Assembly (NCBI GenBank): GCA_900772095.1
Contig: CAAGQJ010000025.1
Span: 1 to 50,661 of the forward strand
Source: Bacilli bacterium
Lineage (GTDB): Bacteria > Bacillota_I > Bacilli_A > RF39 > UBA660
Length of the DNA stretch: 50,661 nt
Direction: 5' to 3'
Part shown: positions 5,715-13,614 of the stretch, piece after piece
Layout of the letters: each line of letters begins with the position of its first letter
Position numbering within the stretch: position 1 is the stretch's first letter
The notes under the pieces: model-generated
What the model was told of the DNA's origin: nothing
The model's database searches: none
The model's input: only the letters and a program-made list of their open reading frames with translations
Program-made: the position numbers and the translations under genes

Positions 5715-6939
5715 TAAAAAAAGAATAGTTGCAGGACATGTAAAGGATGGAAGACTGGCAGTCTATGATATGAAAGGAAATCTGCTTTGTAATGCTTCTC
5801 CAGAAGATGAAGCATTCATCATGAATGTTAAGCATGCTTTTAGTGGCTGTGATCTCATTGTTGGATATGAACCACAGACAATTATCAGCTTCATCGTGAA
5901 GCATGGTATAACTCTTCAGTCATATGATTTCACTGATATTTCATCCTATACAAATTTCGACTTCAAAAGAATTAAATCACACAGCACAGGAAGCAGACCT
6001 TCAATCAATGACATTGCCAAATTATACGGCTTTCCTGTCAATGGAAATGAGGCTAAGGATGATGCACTCATCATTCTTAGAACATTCCTGCTTCTTAGAG
6101 AACGTCTAGAAGACAGCAACGCCACAATTTTAGAAAAGGATATTGCTAACAAAGAAGATAGAGACAGCTTCTTTCGCATCATCAACTGGATTGACACAGA
6201 ATACTGCTCACGTTCAACTAATCTCATCGCAAGAACTGAGAGTAGTCATTCAGTCAGTTATATGACTATAAATTATGATGAGATCAGAACTAGAATATCT
6301 AAATGGATAAAGAAGGAATGCACTTATGTAAGAGTATCCTATGATGAGGAATATAGGCTTCACATTTTTACTGGCATTCAATCAGAGGATGAAATGAACT
6401 CTCACACGCAGTATCAGCATATGACTATCCTTCCTGTCCCAGAGTACATGAACAACATGCTACATAGAAAGGATGTCAGCAGAAAGGACATCTTTAATAA
6501 AGCTGAAAAGGACTGGTCTTCTCAGAATTTAAGAAAATCCATCATTGAAGGACTTTATGCATATCTTAAATCACCAGCTGAGGCGGAAGAGCAGAGCTAT
6601 GAAGACATGTTCTCTTCAGGAATGAACGATTTAGATATAGCACATAGAAAAGGGGTTAAACTAATTACTGCGATTGAAAACAGAATAAAGATCCAGGGCA
6701 GTAAGGATATATCCGTTATTGATGGATATATTACTGGTGGTACTGAAATACCTATCTATGAACAGTTTGCTACCAATGACTACTACAAGAGACTGAATGG
6801 TACAATCAGCCCTTATAAGGCGAAAAGCACTGAAAGAGCAGTCAGAAATAAGACAGGCATCCATGTTGATTACATCTCCATGATGGCTGTGTTTTATAAG
6901 ATACTATTCAACGGTCATTACATGGATGCTTCCTGTTAA
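5707..6939 (+). CDS. DnaQ/RNase H-fold protein lacking the catalytic acids
   Basis: A 410-residue protein. I set the start at the ATG at 5707 (MNDKKRIVAG), 10 bases after GGAG and overlapping the 23-residue ORF; an in-frame ATG at 5665 exists but has no ribosome binding site. The first ~140 residues follow the DEDDh exonuclease layout: strand (RLAVYDMKGNLLCN), GCDLIVGYEPQTIISFI in place of motif Exo II, and SINDIAKLYGFPVNG then AKDDALIILRTF in place of Exo III. It matches the pattern of the intact enzyme at 37224-38489 (LAKCAEYYGF...HDSLEDVRATLYCF) but lacks the D-x-E, the Exo II Asp and the His. The remaining 270 residues are unrecognised. Probably a non-catalytic paralogue. Confidence 0.65.
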   Translation: MNDKKRIVAGHVKDGRLAVYDMKGNLLCNASPEDEAFIMNVKHAFSGCDLIVGYEPQTIISFIVKHGITLQSYDFTDISSYTNFDFKRIKSHSTGSRPSINDIAKLYGFPVNGNEAKDDALIILRTFLLLRERLEDSNATILEKDIANKEDRDSFFRIINWIDTEYCSRSTNLIARTESSHSVSYMTINYDEIRTRISKWIKKECTYVRVSYDEEYRLHIFTGIQSEDEMNSHTQYQHMTILPVPEYMNNMLHRKDVSRKDIFNKAEKDWSSQNLRKSIIEGLYAYLKSPAEAEEQSYEDMFSSGMNDLDIAHRKGVKLITAIENRIKIQGSKDISVIDGYITGGTEIPIYEQFATNDYYKRLNGTISPYKAKSTERAVRNKTGIHVDYISMMAVFYKILFNGHYMDASC

Positions 6940-6947
6940 ATAAAAAA

Positions 6948-6974
6948 AGAGAAGAGACATGATATCTCCTCTCT
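6948..6974 (-). terminator. intrinsic terminator of the leftward transcript
   Basis: AGAGAAGAGA and TCTCCTCTCT form a stem; on the - strand a T7 run follows. It lies directly at the end of the leftward gene ending at 6973 and faces the end of the + strand arm (6939). Confidence 0.65.
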
Positions 6975-8100
6975 ATGAGAACGTTACTCTGTATCCTGTA
7001 TATATTCCATCAGCACCCTGAATCGGAACAACATTATATCCATTTGCATGACCTGCATTAATCTGACTCTGTGCATACTGTACTGCCTGATTATATGTCT
7101 GGTTCATGTCGCTTGATGATGAGAAATTGAACACCCTTGAAGATGCAGTCACCTTTCTGGAACTGCTGGAACCGCCTGTCTTGGGTGGATTGCTCTGCTG
7201 AGAACTATTCGATGTAGACTGCTGACCAGCTGATGGACTGACTGTCTGCTGTGGCTTTTCTGCCACTGATACATTGAGATATTTTTCAGTCATGTTTCCT
7301 GCATCATCCTCTACATAATATCTTATCTTATACGTTCCAGATTTAGAACAGTCAACACTTCCTTCTGTCTTCACTCTATTTTTTATGTCTCCATCTTCAT
7401 TATCGACTGCATTCTGTATGTAGGATTCTGAATTGAATGAGCCTCCATACGCAATGCTTTCATCCGTCTTTGAAAGAGATAGAACTGGAGGTACATCATC
7501 ATATACTCTGATTATCATATATTTCTCTATCTTCTTCATATCATTGGAAAGAACATACTTGACTCTGTACGTTCCCATCCTATCAAACTTTGTTTTTGGA
7601 ATAGTCAGATGACAGTCTCTGCTGTAGGATTTGATGTAATCCATATAGTCAATGCTTCCTGCCTTTGACTCACCGATCGACAGGTTATCTGTCTTCAATT
7701 CCAGATGTATACTCTGAAACATATTTGTGATTGTATCCTTCTTCCAGAAGCATAGTGCAGATACCGATGCAATCACTGCAATAAAGACTGCAACGATGAT
7801 ATATCTGAGCAGTCTTTTCTTCTGCACTGCTTCATGCTTAGCATCATACACTGCATTATTTTCAAACAGCCCCTGTCGCATTCCCTTCATTTGTTCTGAA
7901 GGAATATCAGGATGACAGAAAGGCGTTGGATCAACACCCTGTGAAAGGCATAGTCTTATCTCTTTCATCTGCTCCCAGTCGTAACGTGGGTCACACATGT
8001 AGCTGAGATCCAGTCCTTCATCATCCGCCTTCTTCAACTGCATCTTCTGCTGAGTGCTGTAAGCATACTTTTCGCAGTATTTCTCATATTGTTGACTCAC
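6973..8100 (-). CDS. membrane-anchored Ig-like domain protein with QM-repeat cytoplasmic part
   Basis: A 375-residue protein. The start is a GTG at 8100 (VSQQYEKYCEKY) behind AGGAGGG. Residues ~20-80 hold two copies of the motif YxxxQMKEIRLCLSQGVDPTPFC and SEQMKGMRQGL, repeats common in Gram-positive conjugative-element proteins. A single membrane helix (about 95-117) follows, then two extracellular Ig-like/DUF5011-type domains (GTYRVKYVLSN, GTYKIRYYVEDDAGN), a Ser/Gln/Pro-rich linker and a C-terminal domain ending GYRVTFS. The Cys-less outer part suggests a wall-spanning scaffold or mating-contact protein. It is the last gene of the transfer block. A related architecture is encoded at 34641-35633. 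Confidence 0.7.
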   Translation of the reverse strand: MSQQYEKYCEKYAYSTQQKMQLKKADDEGLDLSYMCDPRYDWEQMKEIRLCLSQGVDPTPFCHPDIPSEQMKGMRQGLFENNAVYDAKHEAVQKKRLLRYIIVAVFIAVIASVSALCFWKKDTITNMFQSIHLELKTDNLSIGESKAGSIDYMDYIKSYSRDCHLTIPKTKFDRMGTYRVKYVLSNDMKKIEKYMIIRVYDDVPPVLSLSKTDESIAYGGSFNSESYIQNAVDNEDGDIKNRVKTEGSVDCSKSGTYKIRYYVEDDAGNMTEKYLNVSVAEKPQQTVSPSAGQQSTSNSSQQSNPPKTGGSSSSRKVTASSRVFNFSSSSDMNQTYNQAVQYAQSQINAGHANGYNVVPIQGADGIYTGYRVTFS

Positions 8101-8120
8101 TGCCAAACCCTCCTGTTGGA

Positions 8121-8161
8121 ATCTTAAAATAAAACACACAGTGTGTGTTTTATTTTAAGAT
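8121..8161. terminator. 41 bp perfect palindrome, probable bidirectional terminator
   Basis: Two perfect 20-base arms around a single G at 8141; the core is AAAATAAAACACACAG and its complement. Both strands place TTTTATTTT after a GTGTGT arm, the form of a bidirectional terminator. It lies 2 bases upstream of the ribosome binding region of the gene starting at 8100, so it could also act as an operator or RNA hairpin. Confidence 0.55.
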
Positions 8162-8171
8162 ATTTATTTTT

Positions 8172-8207
8172 AATAGTCATGAGTGACACGTGTCACTCAT
8201 GACTATT
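8172..8207. repeat. 36 bp perfect palindrome with CACGTG core, copy 1
   Basis: Two 18-base arms; the core GAGTGACACGTGTCACTC recurs at 9868-9893. The flank to the right (ACTATTTTACCTATATATT) also resembles the flank of copy 2, so about 50 bp are homologous. It sits between the gene ending at 8239 and the one starting at 8100, both on the - strand. Confidence 0.8.
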
Positions 8208-8238
8208 TTACCTATATATTTTATTTTACAACTTTGCT

Positions 8239-8688
8239 TCATTTTTTATCTGCCTGCGTTGTTTTCTTAGCCACCTCATTCAATGCCTTATCGTAGTAGT
8301 TTGTTGTCTTAGATAAGTAATCTGTAAGTTTATCTACATCTTCTATCTTGACCACATAATCTCCTTTGTTGCCGTATCTGCCATCTTCATCAAACTTCAA
8401 TGTGAGTGAAGGTACATCTTTGATATTGCTATAGTCGCTTCGCTTCAATGTGTCAAGAATATGATACATTCTGATAACCTTGATTTCATTCATCATTTCA
8501 TCAAGCTTATATTTCATCTCATCAATGCTCGTATTCATTTCAGATTCTTTTTCTATTGTAGAATAATAACTACTGACTGCATTATCTACTATATCTCCTT
8601 TGTTCACACCGAGTATCTTTGAAAGCTTAACAATTCTTTCATTCGTTTTATCGGTTACTCTATAGCATGTTGATTTTTTTACTGACAT
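8239..8688 (-). CDS. ribbon-helix-helix (Arc/CopG-like) DNA-binding protein
   Basis: A 149-residue protein with GAGGTGA 7 bases before its ATG. Residues 1-45 (STCYRVTDKTNERIVKLSK then LGVNKGDIVDNAVSSYY) have the strand-helix-helix pattern of Arc/CopG DNA-binding proteins; a coiled coil (about 46-75) and a Lys/Asp-rich C-terminal domain follow. In conjugative elements such proteins are relaxosome accessory factors or regulators. It lies directly beside the inverted repeats and iterons at 8758-8908 and is transcribed with the RHH protein upstream and the relaxase block. Relaxosome role is inferred from context. Confidence 0.65.
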   Translation of the reverse strand: MSVKKSTCYRVTDKTNERIVKLSKILGVNKGDIVDNAVSSYYSTIEKESEMNTSIDEMKYKLDEMMNEIKVIRMYHILDTLKRSDYSNIKDVPSLTLKFDEDGRYGNKGDYVVKIEDVDKLTDYLSKTTNYYDKALNEVAKKTTQADKK

Positions 8689-8757
8689 TCTTTTTCACCT
8701 CGCCGTGTAATTATTTTTTTAGTCCATTTGTAATTATTTGAACTAAAGCAGGATAAG

Positions 8758-8908
8758 GAAGAAAGTAAACATTTTGATTACTTTCTTCGACTTGTAGAAC
8801 TGCCCAACGGGCAGTTTATCTTCTGTTTTTCAATATTTTTTTGTTTTGATAAATGATTACTTTTTTGTAATCATGGTGTAATCATGATTTTTTGCTTTTT
8901 GTAATCAT
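8758..8908. other. candidate oriT / operator region: two inverted repeats and GTAATCAT iterons
   Basis: Perfect inverted repeat GAAGAAAGTAA/TTACTTTCTTC (8758-8788, 9-base loop), then AACTGCCC-aac-GGGCAGTT (8798-8816), then ATGATTAC (8853-8860) and three direct copies of GTAATCAT (8867-8874, 8878-8885, 8901-8908). It lies between two ribbon-helix-helix genes and ~5 kb from the relaxase gene. oriT regions characteristically combine an inverted repeat next to the nick site with short direct repeats bound by such proteins. The nick site itself cannot be read from sequence. Autoregulatory operators are the alternative. Confidence 0.45.
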
Positions 8909-9195
8909 TCTTTCGATACTTTTTCATTGATTTCATCCATCACACCATGTACAGAATTGACCATGACTGCAATACGCTCAGAAAACATCGAAAGATTATC
9001 CTTCATTATCCTGTCGATTTCTTCTCCTAGAATTTCAGTATTATCTCCTAGCACTTTCTTGGCATAATATAGATTGATCATCTCATCAAATATCTCTGAC
9101 TTCTTCAAAGGGTACTCCTCCTGCTCCTCGAGAGAAAGTATCTTATTATATTTGCTTATGAAATTATCAGATGGTCTAAATGATAATGTCTTCAT
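8905..9195 (-). CDS. small ribbon-helix-helix-like protein
   Basis: A 96-residue protein with AGGAGG 6 bases before the ATG. MKTLSFRPSDNFISKYNKIL gives a strand and helix, PLKKSEIFDEMINLYYAKKVL the second helix, in Arc-like order; the rest is a coiled-coil-like tail with MFSERIAVMVNSVHGVMDE. It is co-oriented with the 149-residue RHH protein, and its 3' end touches the last GTAATCAT iteron. Likely a DNA-binding partner at the putative oriT, or a partition/regulatory protein. Confidence 0.6.
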   Translation of the reverse strand: MKTLSFRPSDNFISKYNKILSLEEQEEYPLKKSEIFDEMINLYYAKKVLGDNTEILGEEIDRIMKDNLSMFSERIAVMVNSVHGVMDEINEKVSKE

Positions 9196-9204
9196 ATTTT
9201 CCTC

Positions 9205-9822
9205 CTATCCTTTACTTAGCAACTGAATGACTGTCCCTACCAGAACAATCAGCATAGCGATTGTTCCAATATAGACGCCCCAGATGACTTCCTTCTTCTT
9301 TCCAAGGAATCCTCTTAAAAGCCACAGACCTGCCTTACTCCCTTTTCTAGAGTTGCATTCCTTGCAGGCACAGCATAGATTCCTTTCATCATTGACATTG
9401 CTGATTTCCATCCTGTTCATCAGCCAGTTAGCCATCCTGTTCTTCTGTGATTTGTTGACCGATATGATATGGTCCACTGTCACATCATTCTTTTTTAATA
9501 GCTTGAAGCAGTATGCACACACATAATATTTTCCAATCATCGGTTCATTTGCCTCGAAGAATGTATCTCTGTAGCTTTTGCATCTTGTTCTGGTGGAATC
9601 ATATGCAACGAATGCAAGACCGTTTCTTTTTGCATAGTCTCTGTACTTCTCGACAAATAAAGGGTCAGTCGTGTCTCTGTGCCACTTCTCATCCTTTCGG
9701 ATGAAGCGGAATCCTTTATCATAGAGTTCACTTCTGCAATAGTAGGTACGTGCCTCACCATCACTTATTATCATGTGTATCTTTCCTGATTCATTCTTTC
9801 CTGTTCCATTCGTATTATTCAT
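9205..9822 (-). CDS. HNH endonuclease with C-terminal membrane anchor
   Basis: A 205-residue protein. I use the ATG at 9822 (MNNTNGTGKN), 8 bases after TAAGG, rather than the in-frame GTG at 9831. The HNH core is clear: YYVCAYC (first Cys pair), VTVDHIISVNKSQKN (catalytic His with Asp), NERNLCCACKECNSRKG (Asn and second Cys pair). Residues ~180-200 (EVIWGVYIGTIAMLIVLVGTVI) form one membrane helix at the very C terminus. HNH proteins cut DNA; a tail-anchored version places the nuclease at the cytoplasmic membrane face, possibly at the mating channel. Flanked by the two CACGTG palindromes together with the RHH genes. Confidence 0.75.
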   Translation of the reverse strand: MNNTNGTGKNESGKIHMIISDGEARTYYCRSELYDKGFRFIRKDEKWHRDTTDPLFVEKYRDYAKRNGLAFVAYDSTRTRCKSYRDTFFEANEPMIGKYYVCAYCFKLLKKNDVTVDHIISVNKSQKNRMANWLMNRMEISNVNDERNLCCACKECNSRKGSKAGLWLLRGFLGKKKEVIWGVYIGTIAMLIVLVGTVIQLLSKG

Positions 9823-9867
9823 CACTATCACCTTAAATTTTTATTACAACATATTTTCATATAAAGA

Positions 9868-9893
9868 TGATGAGTGACACGTGTCACTCATCA
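9868..9893. repeat. 26 bp perfect palindrome with CACGTG core, copy 2
   Basis: The same core GAGTGACACGTGTCACTC as at 8172-8207, with right flank ACTATAGAACCTACATATT resembling that of copy 1. It lies between the gene ending at 9923 and the HNH gene starting at 9822. Confidence 0.8.
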
Positions 9894-9922
9894 CTATAGA
9901 ACCTACATATTATATTATTAGA

Positions 9923-11608
9923 CTATCTGTCTTCACGTCTTCCAAACCCCTGTTCCAACTCAGTCCCTTCAGATTTTTCAGACCCTTCAGGTTTATAGTT
10001 CTGTGCAGATGTAATGAGTTCACCCACCTGATTGATGTTATCATGAATATATCTGATTGCCATTTCTGCCTTCTCTTCTTCAGTTAATTCTCTTACTACT
10101 TCCTTTTCGATTGTCTTATGCTTATCAGCTTCCTTCTCTACAAGAGAACCAGCCTTATTGACTACGTCAAGCAAGCCTTCTGACACGCATTTTGAAAGGT
10201 TTCTGATGGATTCCACTAGGTCTTCCATTGATACGCTTCCTGATTCTTCCTGTGTTGATTCGATTCCAACCTTTACGCCTTCATCATATGCTGTCTTTCT
10301 TTCCTCTTCGACACGCTTTTCAACTTCTTCCTTGATGAGTGCCTGTTTTTCTTCTTCAGTCAGTTCCTTAGTTCTTGGTTCTCCACAGATGAGATTTTCA
10401 GCTGTTTCATCACGCTTCTCTTCACTGGCGATGTATGAGCATGCTGTGAATACATCTTTTAGCTGTTCATCACTAAACTTGATGTCACATCCCTCAAAGA
10501 GTACATTCTTCACCATCTTTGTGAAGAGTACATTACTGAATTTACAGTTAGCAAACTGCATGTTTGCTACTGCCACATCAAAGACCACATTTTCAAATGT
10601 GCACTCACTGAATGGTGCTCCTGTAGGAAGATACTCACTAATTTTGATATCCTTGAATGTGCAGTTATCAAATCTCTTGCCCTTGAATTTGAATCCATTC
10701 TCGAATTCATTCTGAGTGAATGTCTGTCCTTCAATATCGATTGTCTGTGTTTCTGTTTTTACTGTCTGTTCCATGTTGTTTTCTTCTCCTTCATTATCAT
10801 CTGTATTGTTATGTTCTGTTTCTGGATTACTTCCTTCATCATTGGATGAGTCTCTTACTTCTGTCACATCGGTATAGTCATCAATCGACTGCTGGCGAAA
10901 TCCTGTTGCTTTTTGATTTTTCTTATCATCATTGTCTTGAAAATTTTTATATCCATCCTCTGTGAGATCTTTAGGAAGTCTTGCATCATCCTCCTGCTTA
11001 TCGAGTTCCTCCTGCACCTGCTTTTCATCCACATCCGATGAATGATGGATTGTGCCATCTTCGCATGGAGATGGCTGTATATCGCAGAAAGGAAATTCGT
11101 GCATTGTATCAGTATCATTTTCCCCTTTTTCAATCAGGTCATGATAATGACAGCCAATGAAGTATGTATTCTTATAGTTTGAGTTTTCACTTACTGTATC
11201 ATCAAATGAGCAGTTGACAAATGCCACGTTGCTGAATGTCATCTTATTGAATGAAACCTGGTCAAAATGACAGTTGATGAATATTCCACTGATTCTTCCT
11301 CCTTCAAAATTCACCTTATAGAACTGGTCACTCACGAATTCTGCTCTGCTGATATCTGCATTGTTGATTGATATCTCCTCATAGTTGTTCATTTTTGAAC
11401 GGAACGGTTCGAGCTTGTTTGAGATATCACAATTGATTATCATACAGGTCTTGACCTTCTCATCATTATTGCAGTGCAGTTCTGCCTTTTTGATTTCGAT
11501 TCGTTCAGGTGCCTTATCATTGAAGGCTCTGGTATTGAATCCCTGTTCACTGATATTGTATTTCTCAATCACTTCTCTAATTGAAGTAATCATCTGTTCC
11601 TTTGTCAT
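9923..11608 (-). CDS. pentapeptide-repeat-like protein with acidic linkers
   Basis: A 561-residue protein with GGAGGAAAATAGCAT before its ATG. Two regions show degenerate pentapeptide-repeat beta-helix periodicity (A/N-[FL]-x-x): about residues 90-150 (VNFEGGRISGIFINCHFDQ, VSFNKMTFSNVAFVNCSFDD) and about 290-390 (FDNCTFKDIKI, FSECTFENVVFD, MQFANCKFSNVLF). They are joined by an acidic, Asn/Asp-rich linker; the last 150 residues are a charged coiled coil with ELTEEEKQALIKEEVEKRVEEE. Pentapeptide proteins of the Qnr/MfpA kind mimic DNA and bind gyrase, but a scaffold role is equally possible. First gene after the coupling protein, 4 bases from it. The end GFGRREDR is weakly similar to the Arg tails of other proteins here. 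Confidence 0.65.
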   Translation of the reverse strand: MTKEQMITSIREVIEKYNISEQGFNTRAFNDKAPERIEIKKAELHCNNDEKVKTCMIINCDISNKLEPFRSKMNNYEEISINNADISRAEFVSDQFYKVNFEGGRISGIFINCHFDQVSFNKMTFSNVAFVNCSFDDTVSENSNYKNTYFIGCHYHDLIEKGENDTDTMHEFPFCDIQPSPCEDGTIHHSSDVDEKQVQEELDKQEDDARLPKDLTEDGYKNFQDNDDKKNQKATGFRQQSIDDYTDVTEVRDSSNDEGSNPETEHNNTDDNEGEENNMEQTVKTETQTIDIEGQTFTQNEFENGFKFKGKRFDNCTFKDIKISEYLPTGAPFSECTFENVVFDVAVANMQFANCKFSNVLFTKMVKNVLFEGCDIKFSDEQLKDVFTACSYIASEEKRDETAENLICGEPRTKELTEEEKQALIKEEVEKRVEEERKTAYDEGVKVGIESTQEESGSVSMEDLVESIRNLSKCVSEGLLDVVNKAGSLVEKEADKHKTIEKEVVRELTEEEKAEMAIRYIHDNINQVGELITSAQNYKPEGSEKSEGTELEQGFGRREDR

Positions 11609-11611
11609 ATG

Positions 11612-13600
11612 CTATTTTCCTCCTTGTAGTTCTTTAAGTCTTATTCTATATTCAGGTGTCTTCTGATATCTTTTATATTCAGCTGAGATATCAAATTTTC
11701 CAGCCACCTTCTTAGGGTTGTCTGCAAACGTGTGCTTGCTGTTATGGTAATACACATACTTGTTGTTTGGTATCATCTTTGTGTAGAATGGATTCTCTTT
11801 CTGACGTAGCAATAGAATCTCACCATACTGGAACTTGCTGAGTCTTTCATTAGTGAATATCGGTTCCTTGACATACTTCCCATCCTTCTTCACCAGCTTG
11901 TGTCCTGCTGATTTGGATATCTCATCCAGTGTTGAAGTATCTGATGAAAGCAGATATATCTTGTTCATGCATCCATTCTTGATGGAGCGTGCGGTATCGT
12001 GTCCGTATGTACTCTCCAGCTGATCATATCCCTGAACAACAAGATCCAGTCTGATTCCTCTTGAACGTCCCGCACCAAGAAGCGATGTAACTGCTGGATA
12101 CTTAGGAAAGTTCCCAAATTCGTCCCAGATGAAGTTGAATGGATAATTAAGTCTCAATGATTCATGCTCACGTGCTATTGCGATGAGAGACTGCTGTAGC
12201 TGTTGCATGAATATGTTGACAAGAGGGTAATATGTACTCTTCTCATCATGCACCTTCAGGAATATAACAGTCTTCTGTCTGTCGAGGTCAGGCAGATTGA
12301 TTTCATTGGTTGCCATGATATTCTGTACCTGCTGGGAAAGAAGAACCTTATCAATTCTTTCATTGAAGGTTGAACGCATTGATTTTGCTGTATCTGGTGA
12401 TGAATCAAGATATGTGTTCAACTTTACGTATGACATATCATTTGGTGTTCTTCTCAGCTTTACGTACTGGTTAAGAATAGATGGATATTCTCCATATGAG
12501 TTTGGAGCATCAGTTGTTGACGGCTGAGAGCCTACATCAAGAACAGCCTTTGCAGATGGTATATTGACTTCTTCAGGGTCACCCTCCTCAAGAAGGAGGT
12601 AGATAAGCCCTTTAAGGATATCAGATGCCCAGTTATTCCATACCTGATCCTTTGAATTCGGGTCTGAACATATTGCATTGGCTACATCTTCAACTACTGA
12701 CTGTGCTTCCGAGTAATCTGGATATGTATTTATCTCACCATTGACGAAATACGGGTTGCCGTTCTCATCCCTGCCAAGTGCAGCGGAAGCATCAAATCCT
12801 TCCGCTGTGCCATAGGTTCTGACATATTCCTTTCTCGCATCATCAAGTATTTTCTGAAGCTTCTCCTTCTTCTTGTCTGCCTTCTCCTTCTCCCTGTAGT
12901 AGTGCTCACTTGCCATCTGTAGTGGATTCCATCCATCTGATTTCTGCGGGTCGATGAAATCGAGCACATAGACTCTGTATCCATCTCTAACGAAATCATC
13001 ATATGTCATCTGGGATAGTTCACCTTTTAGGTCCACTATTACAGCTGATTCTCCTGCCATTCTCACCATGTTGATGAGAGGAAGGATGATTGTCACTGTC
13101 TTACCAGAATTGGTAGTGCCAAGAATGAGTGAATGTGAATCTGTCGAATCAACCCACATTCTATTCTTAGAAGACATGACTGGAAGTCCTGCTCTTTTAT
13201 ATTCCTTCTTATCACCAATCTGATACTTCTTCGGGTGGAATAATTTAATATACATCCTGTCCCACCATGGATAGACAATCTCCCTGCTGTTGAACGTAAC
13301 TGGAAGGAAAAGCTTTCTCGCATGGAACTTGTTCATCTTCTTATTGAAGTCCTTTCTGTCGCTTCTTCCAAGCACCATTAATTTTTCACCAATTTTGACT
13401 GTCGCATAATAGAATATTGGAAGGAATGCAAGCAGTGTTGCAATGATGAAAAGCTTCATATTTCCTCTGAAGAAGAGGAGGCTGTAGTCAAATGTGATGC
13501 TCATTCTCTTGAAATACAGGATATTCGCAAGCCAAGTGAATCCTGTATAGCTGAGGAATAGGCATATGACTGTTGCAATGATTATTCCTATGATATTCAT
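11612..13600 (-). CDS. virD4: VirD4/TraG-family type IV coupling protein
   Basis: A 662-residue ATPase that links the relaxosome to the transfer channel. Two N-terminal membrane helices (about 3-25 and 50-68) are followed by Walker A GTTNSGKT at 161-168, Walker B FIWDEFGNFP at about 490 and the motif QGYDQLESTYG typical of TraG/VirD4. The length is usual for Gram-positive coupling proteins. It sits between the relaxase (15 bases upstream) and the pentapeptide protein, all in one leftward transcript. The large insertion at about 240-290 (Lys/Glu-rich, then GRDENGNPYFVNGEINT) is an all-alpha domain candidate. Confidence 0.93.
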   Translation of the reverse strand: MNIIGIIIATVICLFLSYTGFTWLANILYFKRMSITFDYSLLFFRGNMKLFIIATLLAFLPIFYYATVKIGEKLMVLGRSDRKDFNKKMNKFHARKLFLPVTFNSREIVYPWWDRMYIKLFHPKKYQIGDKKEYKRAGLPVMSSKNRMWVDSTDSHSLILGTTNSGKTVTIILPLINMVRMAGESAVIVDLKGELSQMTYDDFVRDGYRVYVLDFIDPQKSDGWNPLQMASEHYYREKEKADKKKEKLQKILDDARKEYVRTYGTAEGFDASAALGRDENGNPYFVNGEINTYPDYSEAQSVVEDVANAICSDPNSKDQVWNNWASDILKGLIYLLLEEGDPEEVNIPSAKAVLDVGSQPSTTDAPNSYGEYPSILNQYVKLRRTPNDMSYVKLNTYLDSSPDTAKSMRSTFNERIDKVLLSQQVQNIMATNEINLPDLDRQKTVIFLKVHDEKSTYYPLVNIFMQQLQQSLIAIAREHESLRLNYPFNFIWDEFGNFPKYPAVTSLLGAGRSRGIRLDLVVQGYDQLESTYGHDTARSIKNGCMNKIYLLSSDTSTLDEISKSAGHKLVKKDGKYVKEPIFTNERLSKFQYGEILLLRQKENPFYTKMIPNNKYVYYHNSKHTFADNPKKVAGKFDISAEYKRYQKTPEYRIRLKELQGGK

Positions 13601-13614
13601 TTTCTTATCTCCTT

